Of a DNA stretch of 64,000 nt, positions 33,861 to 43,603 are shown piece by piece. How positions within the stretch are numbered: position 1 is the first letter of the stretch; each line of letters begins with the position of its first letter. The notes under the pieces were generated by a model. It did no database searches and was not told the origin of the DNA. It saw only the letters and a list, made by a program, of their open reading frames with translations. Source of the DNA: Chloroflexota bacterium (GTDB taxonomy: Bacteria; Chloroflexota; UBA6077; FW602-bin22); the NCBI GenBank assembly GCA_004297775.1, contig SCUE01000027.1:62001-126000 (forward strand), written 5' to 3'. A program made the position numbers and the translations under genes.

Positions 33861-34769
33861 CTACCCGAACGCGAGCTTTGGAATCGCCGCCACGACTGCC
33901 AGATCGCCGCTCGGCCTTCCGGCCGTGCCACTGATATAGCCGTCGCCGAGGCCATAGATCGCGCAGTTGCGCAGATCAATTGCCGCCGCAACGATCGAGT
34001 TCGCCTCGGCGATCGTGCATCCGGCGCGCGCGGCAACGACCTCGCGCAGTGACCAGAAGGCCTGTCGGACCACGTCGACGTACCGGTCGCCAGACGCGCA
34101 AACCATGATTTCGTCCGTCGTCTCAATGAGCGGTCGGTCAACCAGCCAACCCGCGGACCGCTCGACCCGAAGGTGAACCGCAGCCGCTGCGCCGATTCCG
34201 TCGAACGCCAACTCTCCCTGCCCCTGGTAGGCGTGACCATCCGCCAGACACACACCGGCACCATCAACCTGAACTCTGATGTGCAGGACCGATCCGGCGC
34301 CGAGCCACGGACAGTCCTGGTGGCAATGCTTGCCGCGTGGGTCGTTCACGAGGCGACGCCAGCCGGCCAACCCAGGATGCGGAGAATGAAGAACCGCGTC
34401 CAGCTCCGGCGTCATCGCGGGCAAGACGGCGACGTTGCCGATGCTCGGCCGGGTCGGCAGGCGGAAACCGCTTGGCCAGTGAAGAACTCCGCCGTGCAGG
34501 TCCAGTGGAATCCCCGGCCCCATTCCGGTGAAGAAGGGACCACCGTTCGGCGCGACGAATGGACCCTCGATCTCGATCGCCTCGATGTGGATGGCGATCA
34601 CCTCTCCCGCCCCGATGCCGGCAACACGGACCGGACCATTTGCCGCGTTGCTGTTGGCGGTCTCGACGACAAACGTCTCACCCAGATGGACTTCACCGAC
34701 AAACGTCGGCCAATCGGCGCCGACGCAGTGGCTGTCAATCAGGCTGCGCGGAAATCGCCGGAAATCCAA
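33861..34769 (-). CDS. Acetamidase/formamidase family protein
   Basis: About 302 residues with the acetamidase/formamidase fold: NSNAANGPVRVAGIGAGEVIAIHI near the N-terminus, then PSIGNVAVLP, GKHCHQDCPWLGAGSVLHIRV (conserved HCHQD-like metal segment) and YQGQGELAFDGI. Members hydrolyse short amides to acid and ammonia, which fits the neighbouring glutamine synthetase. I propose TTG at 34769; the open frame runs to 34862 but that part lies within the nitroreductase gene. The start is uncertain by a few codons. Confidence 0.82.
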   Translation of the reverse strand: MDFRRFPRSLIDSHCVGADWPTFVGEVHLGETFVVETANSNAANGPVRVAGIGAGEVIAIHIEAIEIEGPFVAPNGGPFFTGMGPGIPLDLHGGVLHWPSGFRLPTRPSIGNVAVLPAMTPELDAVLHSPHPGLAGWRRLVNDPRGKHCHQDCPWLGAGSVLHIRVQVDGAGVCLADGHAYQGQGELAFDGIGAAAAVHLRVERSAGWLVDRPLIETTDEIMVCASGDRYVDVVRQAFWSLREVVAARAGCTIAEANSIVAAAIDLRNCAIYGLGDGYISGTAGRPSGDLAVVAAIPKLAFG

Positions 34770-34782
34770 GCTGCGATCGTGC

Positions 34783-35436
34783 CTACCACGCGTTCCAGTG
34801 GACGATGCTCTCAAGCGGATCTCGCGGCGCGGGGCTGAACTCGGTCCCCTGCGTGTAGGCAAGCGGAATCATCGCCACCTGAACGATGTCTCGGAACGGG
34901 ATTCCAAGAATCGCGGCCGCTTCCTCCTCGTAACGAAGGTGAAGCGTTGTCCAGCACGTACCCAGACCTCGAACTCGAGCGGCCAGACAGAAGCTCCACG
35001 CGGCCTGTATCACCGATCCGAGAAGTCCCGACTGGTTTGCCGCCGAGAGTCCGGCGCGACTTTGCTGGATGCACGGGATCACCAGCACCGGGGCTTCGTA
35101 CATGTGGTCGGCGAGGTACTGCGCGGACGTCGCGGTCCGCTTCTGGACGGCGTTCCGCTCTTCGTCGTCGAAGATGAGTTTGCCGACATAACCAGGGTCG
35201 TCGAGATACAGGTTCCACGATCGCCGATACAGATCGCCGAGGGCCCGCCGTTTGGCGGCGTCCGTGACCACGACGAAGTGCCAGCCCTGGCGATTTCCGC
35301 CGGAGGGAGCCTGCTGCGCGAGCCGGAGGCACTCTTCGATCAGGTTTCGTTCGACCGGTCGCGAGAAGTCAAGGCGACGCCGGACCGCGCGGGTGGTCGC
35401 GAGAACCTGGTCAGGTGTCAGATCGAGAACGGACAT
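34783..35436 (-). CDS. Nitroreductase family protein
   Basis: A 217-residue FMN-dependent reductase: AVRRRLDFSRPVERN (R-R-x-x-R-x-F start), AQQAPSGGNRQGWHFVVV (FMN binding), SVIQAAWSFCLAARVRGLGTCW and the C-terminal IPLAYTQGT. Such enzymes reduce nitro compounds, quinones or flavin-like substrates with NAD(P)H. It starts immediately after the glutamine synthetase stop codon, with its GGAGG lying in the end of that gene, so the two are cotranscribed and probably translationally coupled. Confidence 0.9.
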   Translation of the reverse strand: MSVLDLTPDQVLATTRAVRRRLDFSRPVERNLIEECLRLAQQAPSGGNRQGWHFVVVTDAAKRRALGDLYRRSWNLYLDDPGYVGKLIFDDEERNAVQKRTATSAQYLADHMYEAPVLVIPCIQQSRAGLSAANQSGLLGSVIQAAWSFCLAARVRGLGTCWTTLHLRYEEEAAAILGIPFRDIVQVAMIPLAYTQGTEFSPAPRDPLESIVHWNAW

Positions 35437-36795
35437 CTAAAACTCCTCCAGGTACCGATCGATCTCCCAGCGCGAGACGTACGCCTTGTAGTCGTTCCAC
35501 TCCATCGTCTTCGCCTCCAGGAAGCGCTCGAAGACGTGCGCGCCGAGGGCGTCCTGGATGACTTCATCGCGGCGTAGTTCGTCGAGCGCTTCGCCGAGCG
35601 AGCCGGGCAGGCTGCCGATTTGGCGCTGAGCGAGATCACTCGGATCGAACGCGTAGAGGTTCTCCTCGACCGGCTCCGGCAGCGGCAAGCGGCGCTTGAT
35701 GCCATCCAGTCCGGCTTTCAGCATCACCGCGAAAGCAAGGTATGGATTGCAGGACGGGTCGGGGCAGCGCAGTTCGAGTCGGGTTGTGCGGAGCTTTCCG
35801 GCCGGGATGCGCGGCACGCGCACGAGCGACGATCGATTAATCCGCGCCCACGAGATGAACACCGGCGCCTCGAACCCTGGCACGAGCCGCTTGTAGGAGT
35901 TCACCAGCGGCGCGAGCACGGCCGACATGCCGCGCGCGTGCGCCAACTGCCCGGCGATGAAATGTCGGGCAATCTCGGAGAGCCCGTACTCGTCGTTCGC
36001 GTCGGCGAAGAGATTCCGGCCCTCGCGATCCATGAAGCTCTGGTGGACGTGCATACCCGACCCATTCATCCCCATGAACGGCTTCGGCATGAACGTGGCG
36101 TGCAGGTTGTGGCGCTGCGCGATCGCCTTGAGCGTGTACTTGAACGTCACCGAGTTATCGGCCGAGCGGAGCGCATCGTCGTACTCGAAGTCGATCTCGT
36201 GCTGACCGGCCGCCACCTCGTGATGGCTCGCCTCGACGTTGATGCCCATCTCTTGCAGGACGTTGACCATCTCCTTGCGCACGTCGCTCGCCAGATCCGT
36301 CGAGTAGTCGAAATACCCGGCTTGATCGTGGGCGAGCGGCGTCACCCGACCGGCCTCGTCCGTTCGCAGGAGAAAGAACTCCAGTTCCGGGCCAGTCTTG
36401 TAGGTGAAGCCGAGTGCCTCAGCCTCCGCGACCGCGCGTGCCAGGACGGCCCGCGGATCGCCCGGAAAGAGATCGCCGCGCGGGCTGAAGACCCAGCAAA
36501 TGACACGCGCCGTGACATCCCGCTCGCGCTCCCACGGAATGATCGCGAAGGTATCGAGATCGGGAACCAGGTACATGTCGCTTTCCGCGACTCGCGCGAA
36601 TCCTTCGATCGAGGAACCGTCAAACCAGAGACCGTGGTCGATCGCGCCGCTCAGCTTGTTGGCTGGAATCGCGACGCTCTTCACCATGCCCACGACATCG
36701 GTGAACTGGAGGTTGATGAACTTGACGTTCTCCTCGGCGATGCGCCTCAGGACGGCTTCGATCGATTCCGAGGAAGGTTGGCGGTTGATTGGCAC
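35437..36795 (-). CDS. glnA: Glutamine synthetase, type I
   Basis: A 452-residue type I glutamine synthetase that makes glutamine from glutamate, ammonia and ATP. Signatures: LWFDGSSIEGFARVAESDM, the metal Glu residues in KTGPELEFFLL, HHEVAAGQHEIDF, PFMGMNGSGMHVHQS, LVNSYKRLVPGFEAP and RTTRLELRCPDPSCNPYLA. The length matches the short (GSI-alpha) class that is not adenylylated, and the adenylylation-site Tyr loop of the long class is absent. Its GTG is divergent from cmk with 71 bases between. Confidence 0.95.
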   Translation of the reverse strand: MPINRQPSSESIEAVLRRIAEENVKFINLQFTDVVGMVKSVAIPANKLSGAIDHGLWFDGSSIEGFARVAESDMYLVPDLDTFAIIPWERERDVTARVICWVFSPRGDLFPGDPRAVLARAVAEAEALGFTYKTGPELEFFLLRTDEAGRVTPLAHDQAGYFDYSTDLASDVRKEMVNVLQEMGINVEASHHEVAAGQHEIDFEYDDALRSADNSVTFKYTLKAIAQRHNLHATFMPKPFMGMNGSGMHVHQSFMDREGRNLFADANDEYGLSEIARHFIAGQLAHARGMSAVLAPLVNSYKRLVPGFEAPVFISWARINRSSLVRVPRIPAGKLRTTRLELRCPDPSCNPYLAFAVMLKAGLDGIKRRLPLPEPVEENLYAFDPSDLAQRQIGSLPGSLGEALDELRRDEVIQDALGAHVFERFLEAKTMEWNDYKAYVSRWEIDRYLEEF

Positions 36796-36853
36796 GCGAC
36801 GAGTACCCCCGGGAGACGGTTTCGCGCGCGTCGTGCGCGGTCGGCCCCAATAC

Positions 36854-36859
36854 TACAAT
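36854..36859 (+). promoter_or_regulatory. -10 box for leaderless cmk transcription
   Basis: TACAAT ends seven bases before the cmk GTG (36867). Transcription would begin at the start codon. No ribosome binding site is present. Confidence 0.5.
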
Positions 36860-36866
36860 CGATCGC

Positions 36867-37553
36867 GTGCCGCCGAGCATCATTGCTATCGACGGCCCCG
36901 CCGGCGCGGGTAAGACCGTGATCGGACTCTGGCTGGCCGATTACCTTCGCTACACGTTCTTCGACACGGGCGTGCTCTATCGCGCCAGCGCCTGGCTCGC
37001 GCTAACCAATTCGGTCGCGATCGACGACGCCGATGCAATCGTGGCCTTGATCGAGCGCGCGACGATCGACGTCGATTCTCCTCAGCCGTCCGATGCCGAG
37101 CGCGGTTACACCGTCACGATCGACGGGCACGCGGTGACAGACTCCCTCTTCACTGCCGAGGTGAACGCAAGCGTGTCGCCCGTAGCGGCCCATTCGGCCG
37201 TGCGCGCGGCGCTCCTACCGGTCCAACGGCGCATCGGCGCGCGCGGGTCGGTCGTGATGGTTGGGCGCGACGTCGGCACGACCGTCCTTCCGGACGCCGA
37301 GTTGAAGATCTACCTCGACGCCTCGATCGACGAACGCGCGCGCAGGCGTTGGGAGCAAGAGCATCGTCGTGGTGGAACGCGGACGATCGAGGCGGTGCGC
37401 GCCGACGTGGCACATCGCGACGCGCTCGACACCGGTCGTGGCTCGTCGCCGCTGCGCGTGGCCGACGATGCCCACCGTGTCGACACCGATGACTTGTCAC
37501 TCGACGATGAGAAGAAAGCCATACTTGACCTCGTGACAATGTCGCGTGGCTGA
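36867..37553 (+). CDS. cmk: Cytidylate kinase
   Basis: A 228-residue P-loop kinase that phosphorylates CMP and dCMP. IIAIDGPAGAGKTVIGLWLA is the nucleotide-binding loop, here ending in GKT rather than the usual GKS. DTGVLYRASAWLAL is the substrate site, VMVGRDVGTTVLPDAELKIYL the central motif and DERARRRWEQ the lid. GTG 36867 is used; there is a longer frame to 36789. The end overlaps plsC by eight bases (GTGGCTGA). Confidence 0.92.
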   Translation: MPPSIIAIDGPAGAGKTVIGLWLADYLRYTFFDTGVLYRASAWLALTNSVAIDDADAIVALIERATIDVDSPQPSDAERGYTVTIDGHAVTDSLFTAEVNASVSPVAAHSAVRAALLPVQRRIGARGSVVMVGRDVGTTVLPDAELKIYLDASIDERARRRWEQEHRRGGTRTIEAVRADVAHRDALDTGRGSSPLRVADDAHRVDTDDLSLDDEKKAILDLVTMSRG

Positions 37554-38265
37554 GAGGGTCGGCAAACCGCAAGCGCTCTACCCCAAGCGATTCTGGCAGG
37601 TCGTCCCGGGCGTCCGTTTTTTTTCCTTCTACACGTTCGCGGTCGTCGTCATTCGCTTCCTCTTGAAGACGATCGTGCGCTTCGAATTGCGCGGCATCGA
37701 AAACGTGCCAGTTGCCGGTCCGATCATGATCGTCAGCAATCACATCAATATCGCCGATCCGCCCATCATCGGCGGAACGCTGGGGCGTAAAGTCCTGTTC
37801 ATGGCGAAGGAAGAGTTGTTCACCGTGCCGGTAATGGGCTGGATCGTTGCCAATTTCGATGCGTTTCCGGTCAAACGCGGCGCGGCCGATCGGCAGGCGC
37901 TCCGCAACGCCGAACTGGCCGCGAGCCTGGGCATCGCCGTCGGGATGTTCCCCGAGGGTACGCGCAGTCGCGATGGCGTGATGAAGCGGGCCTTTCCGGG
38001 CGCGGCCATGGTCGCGCTTCGCGCCAACTGCCCGATCGTGCCAGTCGGCATCGACGGCAGCGAGCATCTCTTCTCGTCGCTGCGTCGCGGTCGCCGCGCG
38101 ACCGTCAAGGTGACCTATGGCCAGCCGTTTCGCCTCGAGACGCCGTCCGAAGGCGCGGGTCGCCTCGATCGCCTGACCGATACGATGATGCGTCGCGTCG
38201 CCGACTTGCTGCCGGAATGGCGGCGCGGACCGTACCAATCCGATCCGCTCTCGGTGGCAGAGTAA
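37546..38265 (+). CDS. plsC: 1-acyl-sn-glycerol-3-phosphate acyltransferase (PlsC-like)
   Basis: A 239-residue membrane-associated acyltransferase that adds the second acyl chain to lysophosphatidic acid. Motif I is SNHINIADPPI (H-x4-D), motif II is around FDAFPVKRGAADRQA, motif III is MFPEGTRSRDG and motif IV is CPIVPVGIDG. A hydrophobic N-terminal helix (FFSFYTFAVVVIRFLL) precedes them. The cmk-plsC pairing with a small overlap is common in Gram-positive bacteria. Confidence 0.93.
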   Translation: MAERVGKPQALYPKRFWQVVPGVRFFSFYTFAVVVIRFLLKTIVRFELRGIENVPVAGPIMIVSNHINIADPPIIGGTLGRKVLFMAKEELFTVPVMGWIVANFDAFPVKRGAADRQALRNAELAASLGIAVGMFPEGTRSRDGVMKRAFPGAAMVALRANCPIVPVGIDGSEHLFSSLRRGRRATVKVTYGQPFRLETPSEGAGRLDRLTDTMMRRVADLLPEWRRGPYQSDPLSVAE

Positions 38266-38267
38266 CC

Positions 38268-39647
38268 GTGCTGCCCGAGGAGACCCGTCCGGTCGTCTGG
38301 CGCGGTCGAATCGCGCGCAAGCCCGAGCACGAGGGTGGCGAAATCATCGGCGTCGAGTCGGGGAGCCCGGCCTCGTCGATCGACCTACAGCCGGGCGACC
38401 GGCTGATCGCAATCAATGGACAGCCGGTCCACGACGTGATCGACTTCCAGTTTGCCAGTGCGGACGACGACCTCGCGGTCATCATTCAGCGCTCGGGACA
38501 CAATCGGGAGATCCACGCGACCGGCGATCAGATGATCGGCCTGCGCTTCGCCGAGCCGACGTTCGACGGCATCACCTGGTGCAACAACAAGTGCCCCTTC
38601 TGCTTCGTCAAGATGAATCCGGCTCGTGCCCGACCGACGCTCTACCTGAAAGATGACGACTACCGCTTGTCGGCGCTGTACGGCAACTTCGTCACGCTCA
38701 CCAACCTGGTCGAGAACGATTGGAAGCGAATCGATGAGCAGCGCCTCTCGCCGCTGTACGTGTCAGTCCACGCGATCGATCCGGCGTTGCGAAGCCGCCT
38801 GCTGGGAAATCCGAATGCGCCGCCGATCCTCGAACAGCTCGACCGACTCGCGTCGCTCGGGATCAGCTACCACACCCAGGCGGTGCTCTGTCCCGGACTG
38901 AACGACGGTCCGGAGCTCGATGCGTTGATCGATGCGATCGCGCGACGGCGGCCGCGCGCGCTGTCGCTTTCACTCGTGCCGCTGGGCCTGACCGGCACCG
39001 GAAAACACCCGCCGTACTTGCGCCGCCACACCGCGGCGGAGGCGGCCGCGATCGTCGATAGATCGAAACCGTATCGTCGGGCCTTTCGGCGCGAAACCGG
39101 CCACACGTTCCTCTTCCCGTCGGACGAGCTCTACTTCACGGGCGGCCGTCCGCTACCGCCCGGCAATCACTACGACGGCTACGCCCAGTTCCAGAACGGC
39201 GTGGGCATGTCGCGTTCGCTGCTCGACGAGTGGCGCGGCCACCGGCGATGGCTCGGCCGGCGCCGTTTCACGCGCGGCGCGACGATCGTGACCGGCGCGC
39301 TCGCGGCTGGTCTACTCGCGCCGATCGTGGACGAACTTCGGCGTGTCAGCGGCCTCAGACTCGATTTCATACCGCTTGAGAACGCGTTCTTCGGCTCGAT
39401 CGTGACGGTCGCCGGACTATTGACCGGCCGCGACATCGGCAACGCGCTACACGGACGCGACCTCGCCGACATTGTCGTGCTGCCACGATTCACGCTTGAT
39501 AGCCGCGGCGAGCGGTTCCTCGATGATGTGACACCGAGTCAACTCGCGCGGGAGCTCGGTCGACCGATCGCGTTCGTCGAGCACGCTCGCGACCTCCTCG
39601 ACGCGCTCGGCGGCAGCGATAGGACGGTGACGCCGTGTGCGGCATAG
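38268..39647 (+). CDS. DUF512-family protein: PDZ-like domain plus radical-SAM-like cysteine motif
   Basis: A 459-residue protein of the widely conserved DUF512 family. Residues about 20-65 are PDZ-like (GVESGSPASSIDLQPGDRLIAINGQPV). The centre has WCNNKCPFCFVKM, a C-x3-C-x2-C motif of radical SAM enzymes, followed by YLKDDDYRLSALYGNFVTLTN. The C-terminal DUF512 domain has TFLFPSDELYFTGGRPLPP and FIPLENAFFGSIVTVAGLLTG. The function is unknown; the family often sits beside der/engA. The GTG start is two bases after plsC, and the end overlaps glmS. Confidence 0.9.
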   Translation: MLPEETRPVVWRGRIARKPEHEGGEIIGVESGSPASSIDLQPGDRLIAINGQPVHDVIDFQFASADDDLAVIIQRSGHNREIHATGDQMIGLRFAEPTFDGITWCNNKCPFCFVKMNPARARPTLYLKDDDYRLSALYGNFVTLTNLVENDWKRIDEQRLSPLYVSVHAIDPALRSRLLGNPNAPPILEQLDRLASLGISYHTQAVLCPGLNDGPELDALIDAIARRRPRALSLSLVPLGLTGTGKHPPYLRRHTAAEAAAIVDRSKPYRRAFRRETGHTFLFPSDELYFTGGRPLPPGNHYDGYAQFQNGVGMSRSLLDEWRGHRRWLGRRRFTRGATIVTGALAAGLLAPIVDELRRVSGLRLDFIPLENAFFGSIVTVAGLLTGRDIGNALHGRDLADIVVLPRFTLDSRGERFLDDVTPSQLARELGRPIAFVEHARDLLDALGGSDRTVTPCAA

Positions 39648-41476
39648 TTGGGTACGTCGGCCACCGCGATGCCGGAACCATCCTGTACGACGGGTTGCGG
39701 CGCCTCGAATATCGCGGCTACGACTCGGCCGGAATCGCGGTCCTGGAGGGCGGCGAGGTCGAGATTCGCCGTGCCGTCGGAAAACTCGACGCCTTGCGCG
39801 AAGCGCTCGATCGCGAGCCGCTGTCCGGCGCGATGGGCATCGGGCATACGCGCTGGGCGACTCACGGCCGTCCGGCCGAGCATAACGCGCACCCGCACGC
39901 GGATTGCCACGGTAACGTCGTCGTCGTCCATAACGGCATCGTCGAGAACTACGTCGCGCTTCGCGATACCCTCCGCGCCGACGGCCACCGCTTCGCTTCC
40001 GAGACCGATACCGAGGTCATCGCGCACCTGCTCGAAAAGTGGCGCGGCCTCGGCCACGATCTGCCGGAGGCCCTGTGCCGGACGCTGGCCGAACTGCGCG
40101 GCAACCACGCCATCTTGGCGATCGACCGTCGGGTACCGGACCTGATCGTCGCGGCACGGCTCGGCAACGCCGGTGGACTCACGATCGGTTTCGGCAAAGG
40201 CGAGACGTTCGTCGCCAGCGACCTCCCCGCGATCCTCGACCACACCCGCGACATGGCGTTCCTCGACGACGGCGAGATGGCCACGATCGAATGGACCGGC
40301 GCGCGCTTCGCCAAGCACGATGGAACGCTGGTGAACAAGACGCCGACGGTCATTCCGTGGGATCCGATCGGCGCCGCGCGAGGCGGCTACCGCCACTTCA
40401 TGCTGAAGGAAATCCACGAACAGCCACGATCGCTCTCCGACACGATCGGCGGTCGCATCAGCGTCGATCCGCCGGCCACGTTTCTCGACGATCTGAACAT
40501 CTCCGACGACGATCTGCGCGCGATCCAGCGCGTCGTCCTCCTCGGCTGCGGTACTGCCTGGCACGCCTGCCTCTGCGGCAAGTTCATGATCGAGGAACTG
40601 GCGAGGATACCGTGCGAGGCGGACTATGCCGACGAGTTCCGCTATAGGGAGCCGATCGTCGACGCGAAGACCCTCGTCATTGCCGTAACCCAGTCCGGCG
40701 AGTCGGTCGATGTCCTCGTGTCGATGGCCGAGGCGAAGCGGCGTGGCGCGCGCGTCATCGCGGCGGTCAACGTCGTCGGTTGTCAGGCCAGTCGAGTTGC
40801 CGATGGCGTCATCTACCTCCACGCCGGGCCCGAGATTGCCGTCGCCTCGACCAAGGCGTTCACAAGCATGCTCGCGGCCCTGGCGCTTGTTGCGACGCGT
40901 CTCGGCGCGGCGCACGGAACACTGCGACACGAGGACGAAGCGCGGCTCCTCCAGGCTCTGATCGAGATCCCGGGGCAGGTCGCCGAGCTACTCGAACGGG
41001 ACGCACAGTACGAGCACCTCGCCGAACTCTTTCACCGCAAGGCTGATTTCCTCTTCCTCGGTCGCGGGATCAGCTACGTCATCGCTCTCGAAGGCGCGCT
41101 GAAGCTCAAGGAGATCTCGTACATCCACGCCGAGGGCTATCCCGCCGGCGAGATGAAGCACGGTCCGATCGCGCTGATCGACGAGGACATGCCGGTTGTC
41201 GCGATCGCGCCGTCCGACCGCGTCTACGACAAGATCGTCAACAACATCGAGCAGGTCAAGGCGCGTGGCGGAACGGTCATCGCGATCGCGACCGACGGAA
41301 ACGACGCGATCAAGGCCGTGGCCGACCACGTGATCTACGTGCCGGCGACGGATCCGCGACTGTCGCCGATCCTGACGACCATCCCGTGCCAGCTATTGGC
41401 CTACTACATGGCGGTTCGGCGTGGTTGCGATGTCGACCAGCCGCGCAACCTCGCCAAGTCGGTGACCGTCGAGTAG
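39635..41476 (+). CDS. glmS: Glutamine-fructose-6-phosphate aminotransferase (isomerizing)
   Basis: A 613-residue enzyme that makes glucosamine 6-phosphate from fructose 6-phosphate and glutamine, the entry to amino-sugar and cell-wall synthesis. The catalytic Cys is residue 2 (MCGIVGYVGHRDAG). The glutaminase domain runs to about residue 240 (MGIGHTRWATHG, NGIVENY). Two SIS domains follow (LLGCGTAWHACLCGKFMIEE, VTQSGESVDVL and GRGISYVIALEGALKLKEISYIHAEGYPAGEMKHGP), and the C-terminal DQPRNLAKSVTVE is complete. GTG 39635 overlaps the upstream gene by 13 bases, so no glmS ribozyme precedes it. Confidence 0.97.
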   Translation: MCGIVGYVGHRDAGTILYDGLRRLEYRGYDSAGIAVLEGGEVEIRRAVGKLDALREALDREPLSGAMGIGHTRWATHGRPAEHNAHPHADCHGNVVVVHNGIVENYVALRDTLRADGHRFASETDTEVIAHLLEKWRGLGHDLPEALCRTLAELRGNHAILAIDRRVPDLIVAARLGNAGGLTIGFGKGETFVASDLPAILDHTRDMAFLDDGEMATIEWTGARFAKHDGTLVNKTPTVIPWDPIGAARGGYRHFMLKEIHEQPRSLSDTIGGRISVDPPATFLDDLNISDDDLRAIQRVVLLGCGTAWHACLCGKFMIEELARIPCEADYADEFRYREPIVDAKTLVIAVTQSGESVDVLVSMAEAKRRGARVIAAVNVVGCQASRVADGVIYLHAGPEIAVASTKAFTSMLAALALVATRLGAAHGTLRHEDEARLLQALIEIPGQVAELLERDAQYEHLAELFHRKADFLFLGRGISYVIALEGALKLKEISYIHAEGYPAGEMKHGPIALIDEDMPVVAIAPSDRVYDKIVNNIEQVKARGGTVIAIATDGNDAIKAVADHVIYVPATDPRLSPILTTIPCQLLAYYMAVRRGCDVDQPRNLAKSVTVE

Positions 41477-41479
41477 CCG

Positions 41480-42658
41480 TTGACCGATCGCTCGCGCAAG
41501 ATCGCCTTCGTCGGCAATTTCGGGTTCTGGCATCGCGGAACACTCGGCTATCGAACGCTGCCGATGGCGCGCGAACTAATGGCGCTCGGCCATCGCGTGG
41601 TCGTGATCGCGCCGCCGTGGGATTCGCCTGGCGAGCCGATTGGCAAGGGAATCGAATGGGATGTGACCGTCCGACGGATCGAGACGCCGCGCGCGCGGCC
41701 CGGTCTACGCGGCCACGCGCTGATCGCGGCGCGGCTCGCGCGTGCGCTCGTGGCCGAACGCCCCGACGTGATCGTCGCCGTGAAGCCGATCGCCTACGCC
41801 GGTCTGATCGCGCCGTTACTTGGCTGGCTGCCGAAGCCTCGGATCGTCGTCGACACAGACGATTGGGAGGGGCGCGGCGGCTGGTCCGATCTGGCTTCCT
41901 TGGCGCCTCTCGAGCGCGCCCTCATTCGCCTTCAGGAGCAGATCGCGCTCAGGTCGGCGCATCATGTCATCGTCGCGAGCCACGAATTGGACCGGCTCGT
42001 CGGCACGCTCGGAGTGCCGGCAAATCGCCGATCGTACGTGGCGAATGCGACCTGGCCGGGATTGGCGACGTGGCGAGCGCTCGGCACCGAGATCGCGCCG
42101 GACGTCGACCTGGTTGTCTACAGCCGGCTATTCGAGTTCGACCACGCGCGATTCGTGTCGCTTCTGTCGAGACTGGTCGCGGCGCGGCCGAGCCTGAGCG
42201 TTCGCGTCCTTGGCGCCAGCATCGGCGACGAATCGACAGCGTTGCGCGCACGGCTCGTCGAGGCAGGGTTGCGCGAGCGCGTCGAGTTTGTTGGCTGGGT
42301 CGAACGCGAGTCGATCGCGGTGAGTCTGCGCCGTGGCCGCGTCGCCCTCGCGCTGCTAGACGACACCCGCGTGAATCGCGCCCGATGCTCCGTCAAGATG
42401 CTCGATCTGATGCTTGCCGAATGCACGATCATCGCCGAAGGTGTCGGCGAAGTGCGCCACTTCCTGGCCGACGGCGCGACCGCGCTGTTAGCGACTCCGG
42501 GCGATGGAGCCGCGCTTGCCAAGGCCGTCCTCACACTGCTCGACGATGCGCCGCTGGCTCGCGCGCTCGCAATCGCGGCTGGTCGCGTCGCTCGGGAGCG
42601 GTTCACATGGGAAAGCCAGCGCGATATCCTGGCGCGCGCGATCCTCGGGGCTGACTAA
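41480..42658 (+). CDS. Glycosyltransferase, GT4-like
   Basis: A 392-residue GT-B fold enzyme. The N-terminal domain has FVGNFGFWHRGTLGYRTLPMARELMALGH; the acceptor region is RIVVDTDDWEGRGGW; the donor-binding half has VYSRLFEFD, RVEFVGWVERES and a weak E-x7-E region near MLAECTIIAEGVGEVRHFL. TTG 41480 starts three bases after the glmS stop. It heads the glycolipid module that follows. Donor and acceptor are not evident; the neighbours suggest a lipid acceptor. Confidence 0.82.
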   Translation: MTDRSRKIAFVGNFGFWHRGTLGYRTLPMARELMALGHRVVVIAPPWDSPGEPIGKGIEWDVTVRRIETPRARPGLRGHALIAARLARALVAERPDVIVAVKPIAYAGLIAPLLGWLPKPRIVVDTDDWEGRGGWSDLASLAPLERALIRLQEQIALRSAHHVIVASHELDRLVGTLGVPANRRSYVANATWPGLATWRALGTEIAPDVDLVVYSRLFEFDHARFVSLLSRLVAARPSLSVRVLGASIGDESTALRARLVEAGLRERVEFVGWVERESIAVSLRRGRVALALLDDTRVNRARCSVKMLDLMLAECTIIAEGVGEVRHFLADGATALLATPGDGAALAKAVLTLLDDAPLARALAIAAGRVARERFTWESQRDILARAILGAD

Positions 42659-42661
42659 ACC

Positions 42662-43603
42662 GTGAAAGCAACCGGATCCAGCCAAACCCGACCGCCCGAC
42701 CTGACCGCCCGATTGATCCTCCGATCCAACCGCGCCAACGTCACGGCGCGGGCGATCCGACTCGGCTGGCGCATCGCGGCGCGCCTGCCCGTGCCGGTCG
42801 CGGACGTCATCGCCTCGCTCGCTGGCGACATCCTGTATGCGACTTGGGGCGGCCTGCGCGAACGAATGAGGGCGAACTTCGCGCGCGTGGTCGGCCCGGA
42901 TCGCGCCGCGATGGTCGCGCGGCGATCGATCCGGCACTACTGCCGCTACGTGTCCGAGTTCCTGCGATTCCCGAGCCTGACGACAGATCAGATCGATCGC
43001 GATGTCGACATCGTCGGCGTCGAAAAGCTCCGCGACGCGATGGCCGCGGGACGCGGCGTCATCGCAGTCGGGTTCCACATCGGCAACATCGACCTCGGCG
43101 CGGCGACTCTGGCGCGCTTCGGCTATCCGGTCAACGTCGTGGTCGAGCCGTTCGAGCCGTTGGCACTCGATGCGATCATCCAGGATCAGCGGCGCGCCAA
43201 GGGCCTGCGGTTGATACCGCTGGCCGAGGCGCCGCGCGAGGGATTGCGATCGCTAAGGCGCGGCGAAGTCCTGGCGCTTCTGATCGACCGCCCGACACCG
43301 GAGGATGGTGTGAAGGCGAGGTTCTTCGGCGGCGACATCGCTCTGCCGGCTGGCGCCGCGCTCCTATCGCTCCGAACTGGCGCTCCGATCGTGCCTTGCT
43401 GCGTCTTTCGTGCCGGGCAGGGCCGATTCCGCGCCGAAATCGCCGACGCGATTCTTCCGCCCAGCGGCGAACGTCGCGATCGGACGGACGACGTGCAAAG
43501 GCTCACGCAATCGATAGTTTGCGCCCTGGAAACGTGGGTGCGCCGCCACCCGGATCAGTGGTATCCCTTTCGCGAGATGTTCCTCGAGTCGAGTGACCTC
43601 TGA
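42662..43603 (+). CDS. LpxL/HtrB-family lipid acyltransferase (1 of 2)
   Basis: A 313-residue acyltransferase of the lipid A/phosphatidylinositol-mannoside family. The catalytic H-x4-D is in VGFHIGNIDLGAATLARFGY; RAKGLRLIPL, GEVLALLIDRP and FFGGDIALPAGAALLSLRTGAPIVPC follow, and the C-terminus has WVRRHPDQWYPFREMF. A helical membrane-associated region lies at residues 40-60. It is three bases after the glycosyltransferase. As there are no other lipid A genes, a PatA-like role, acylating a mannosylated phospholipid, is more likely than lipid A synthesis. Confidence 0.87.
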   Translation: MKATGSSQTRPPDLTARLILRSNRANVTARAIRLGWRIAARLPVPVADVIASLAGDILYATWGGLRERMRANFARVVGPDRAAMVARRSIRHYCRYVSEFLRFPSLTTDQIDRDVDIVGVEKLRDAMAAGRGVIAVGFHIGNIDLGAATLARFGYPVNVVVEPFEPLALDAIIQDQRRAKGLRLIPLAEAPREGLRSLRRGEVLALLIDRPTPEDGVKARFFGGDIALPAGAALLSLRTGAPIVPCCVFRAGQGRFRAEIADAILPPSGERRDRTDDVQRLTQSIVCALETWVRRHPDQWYPFREMFLESSDL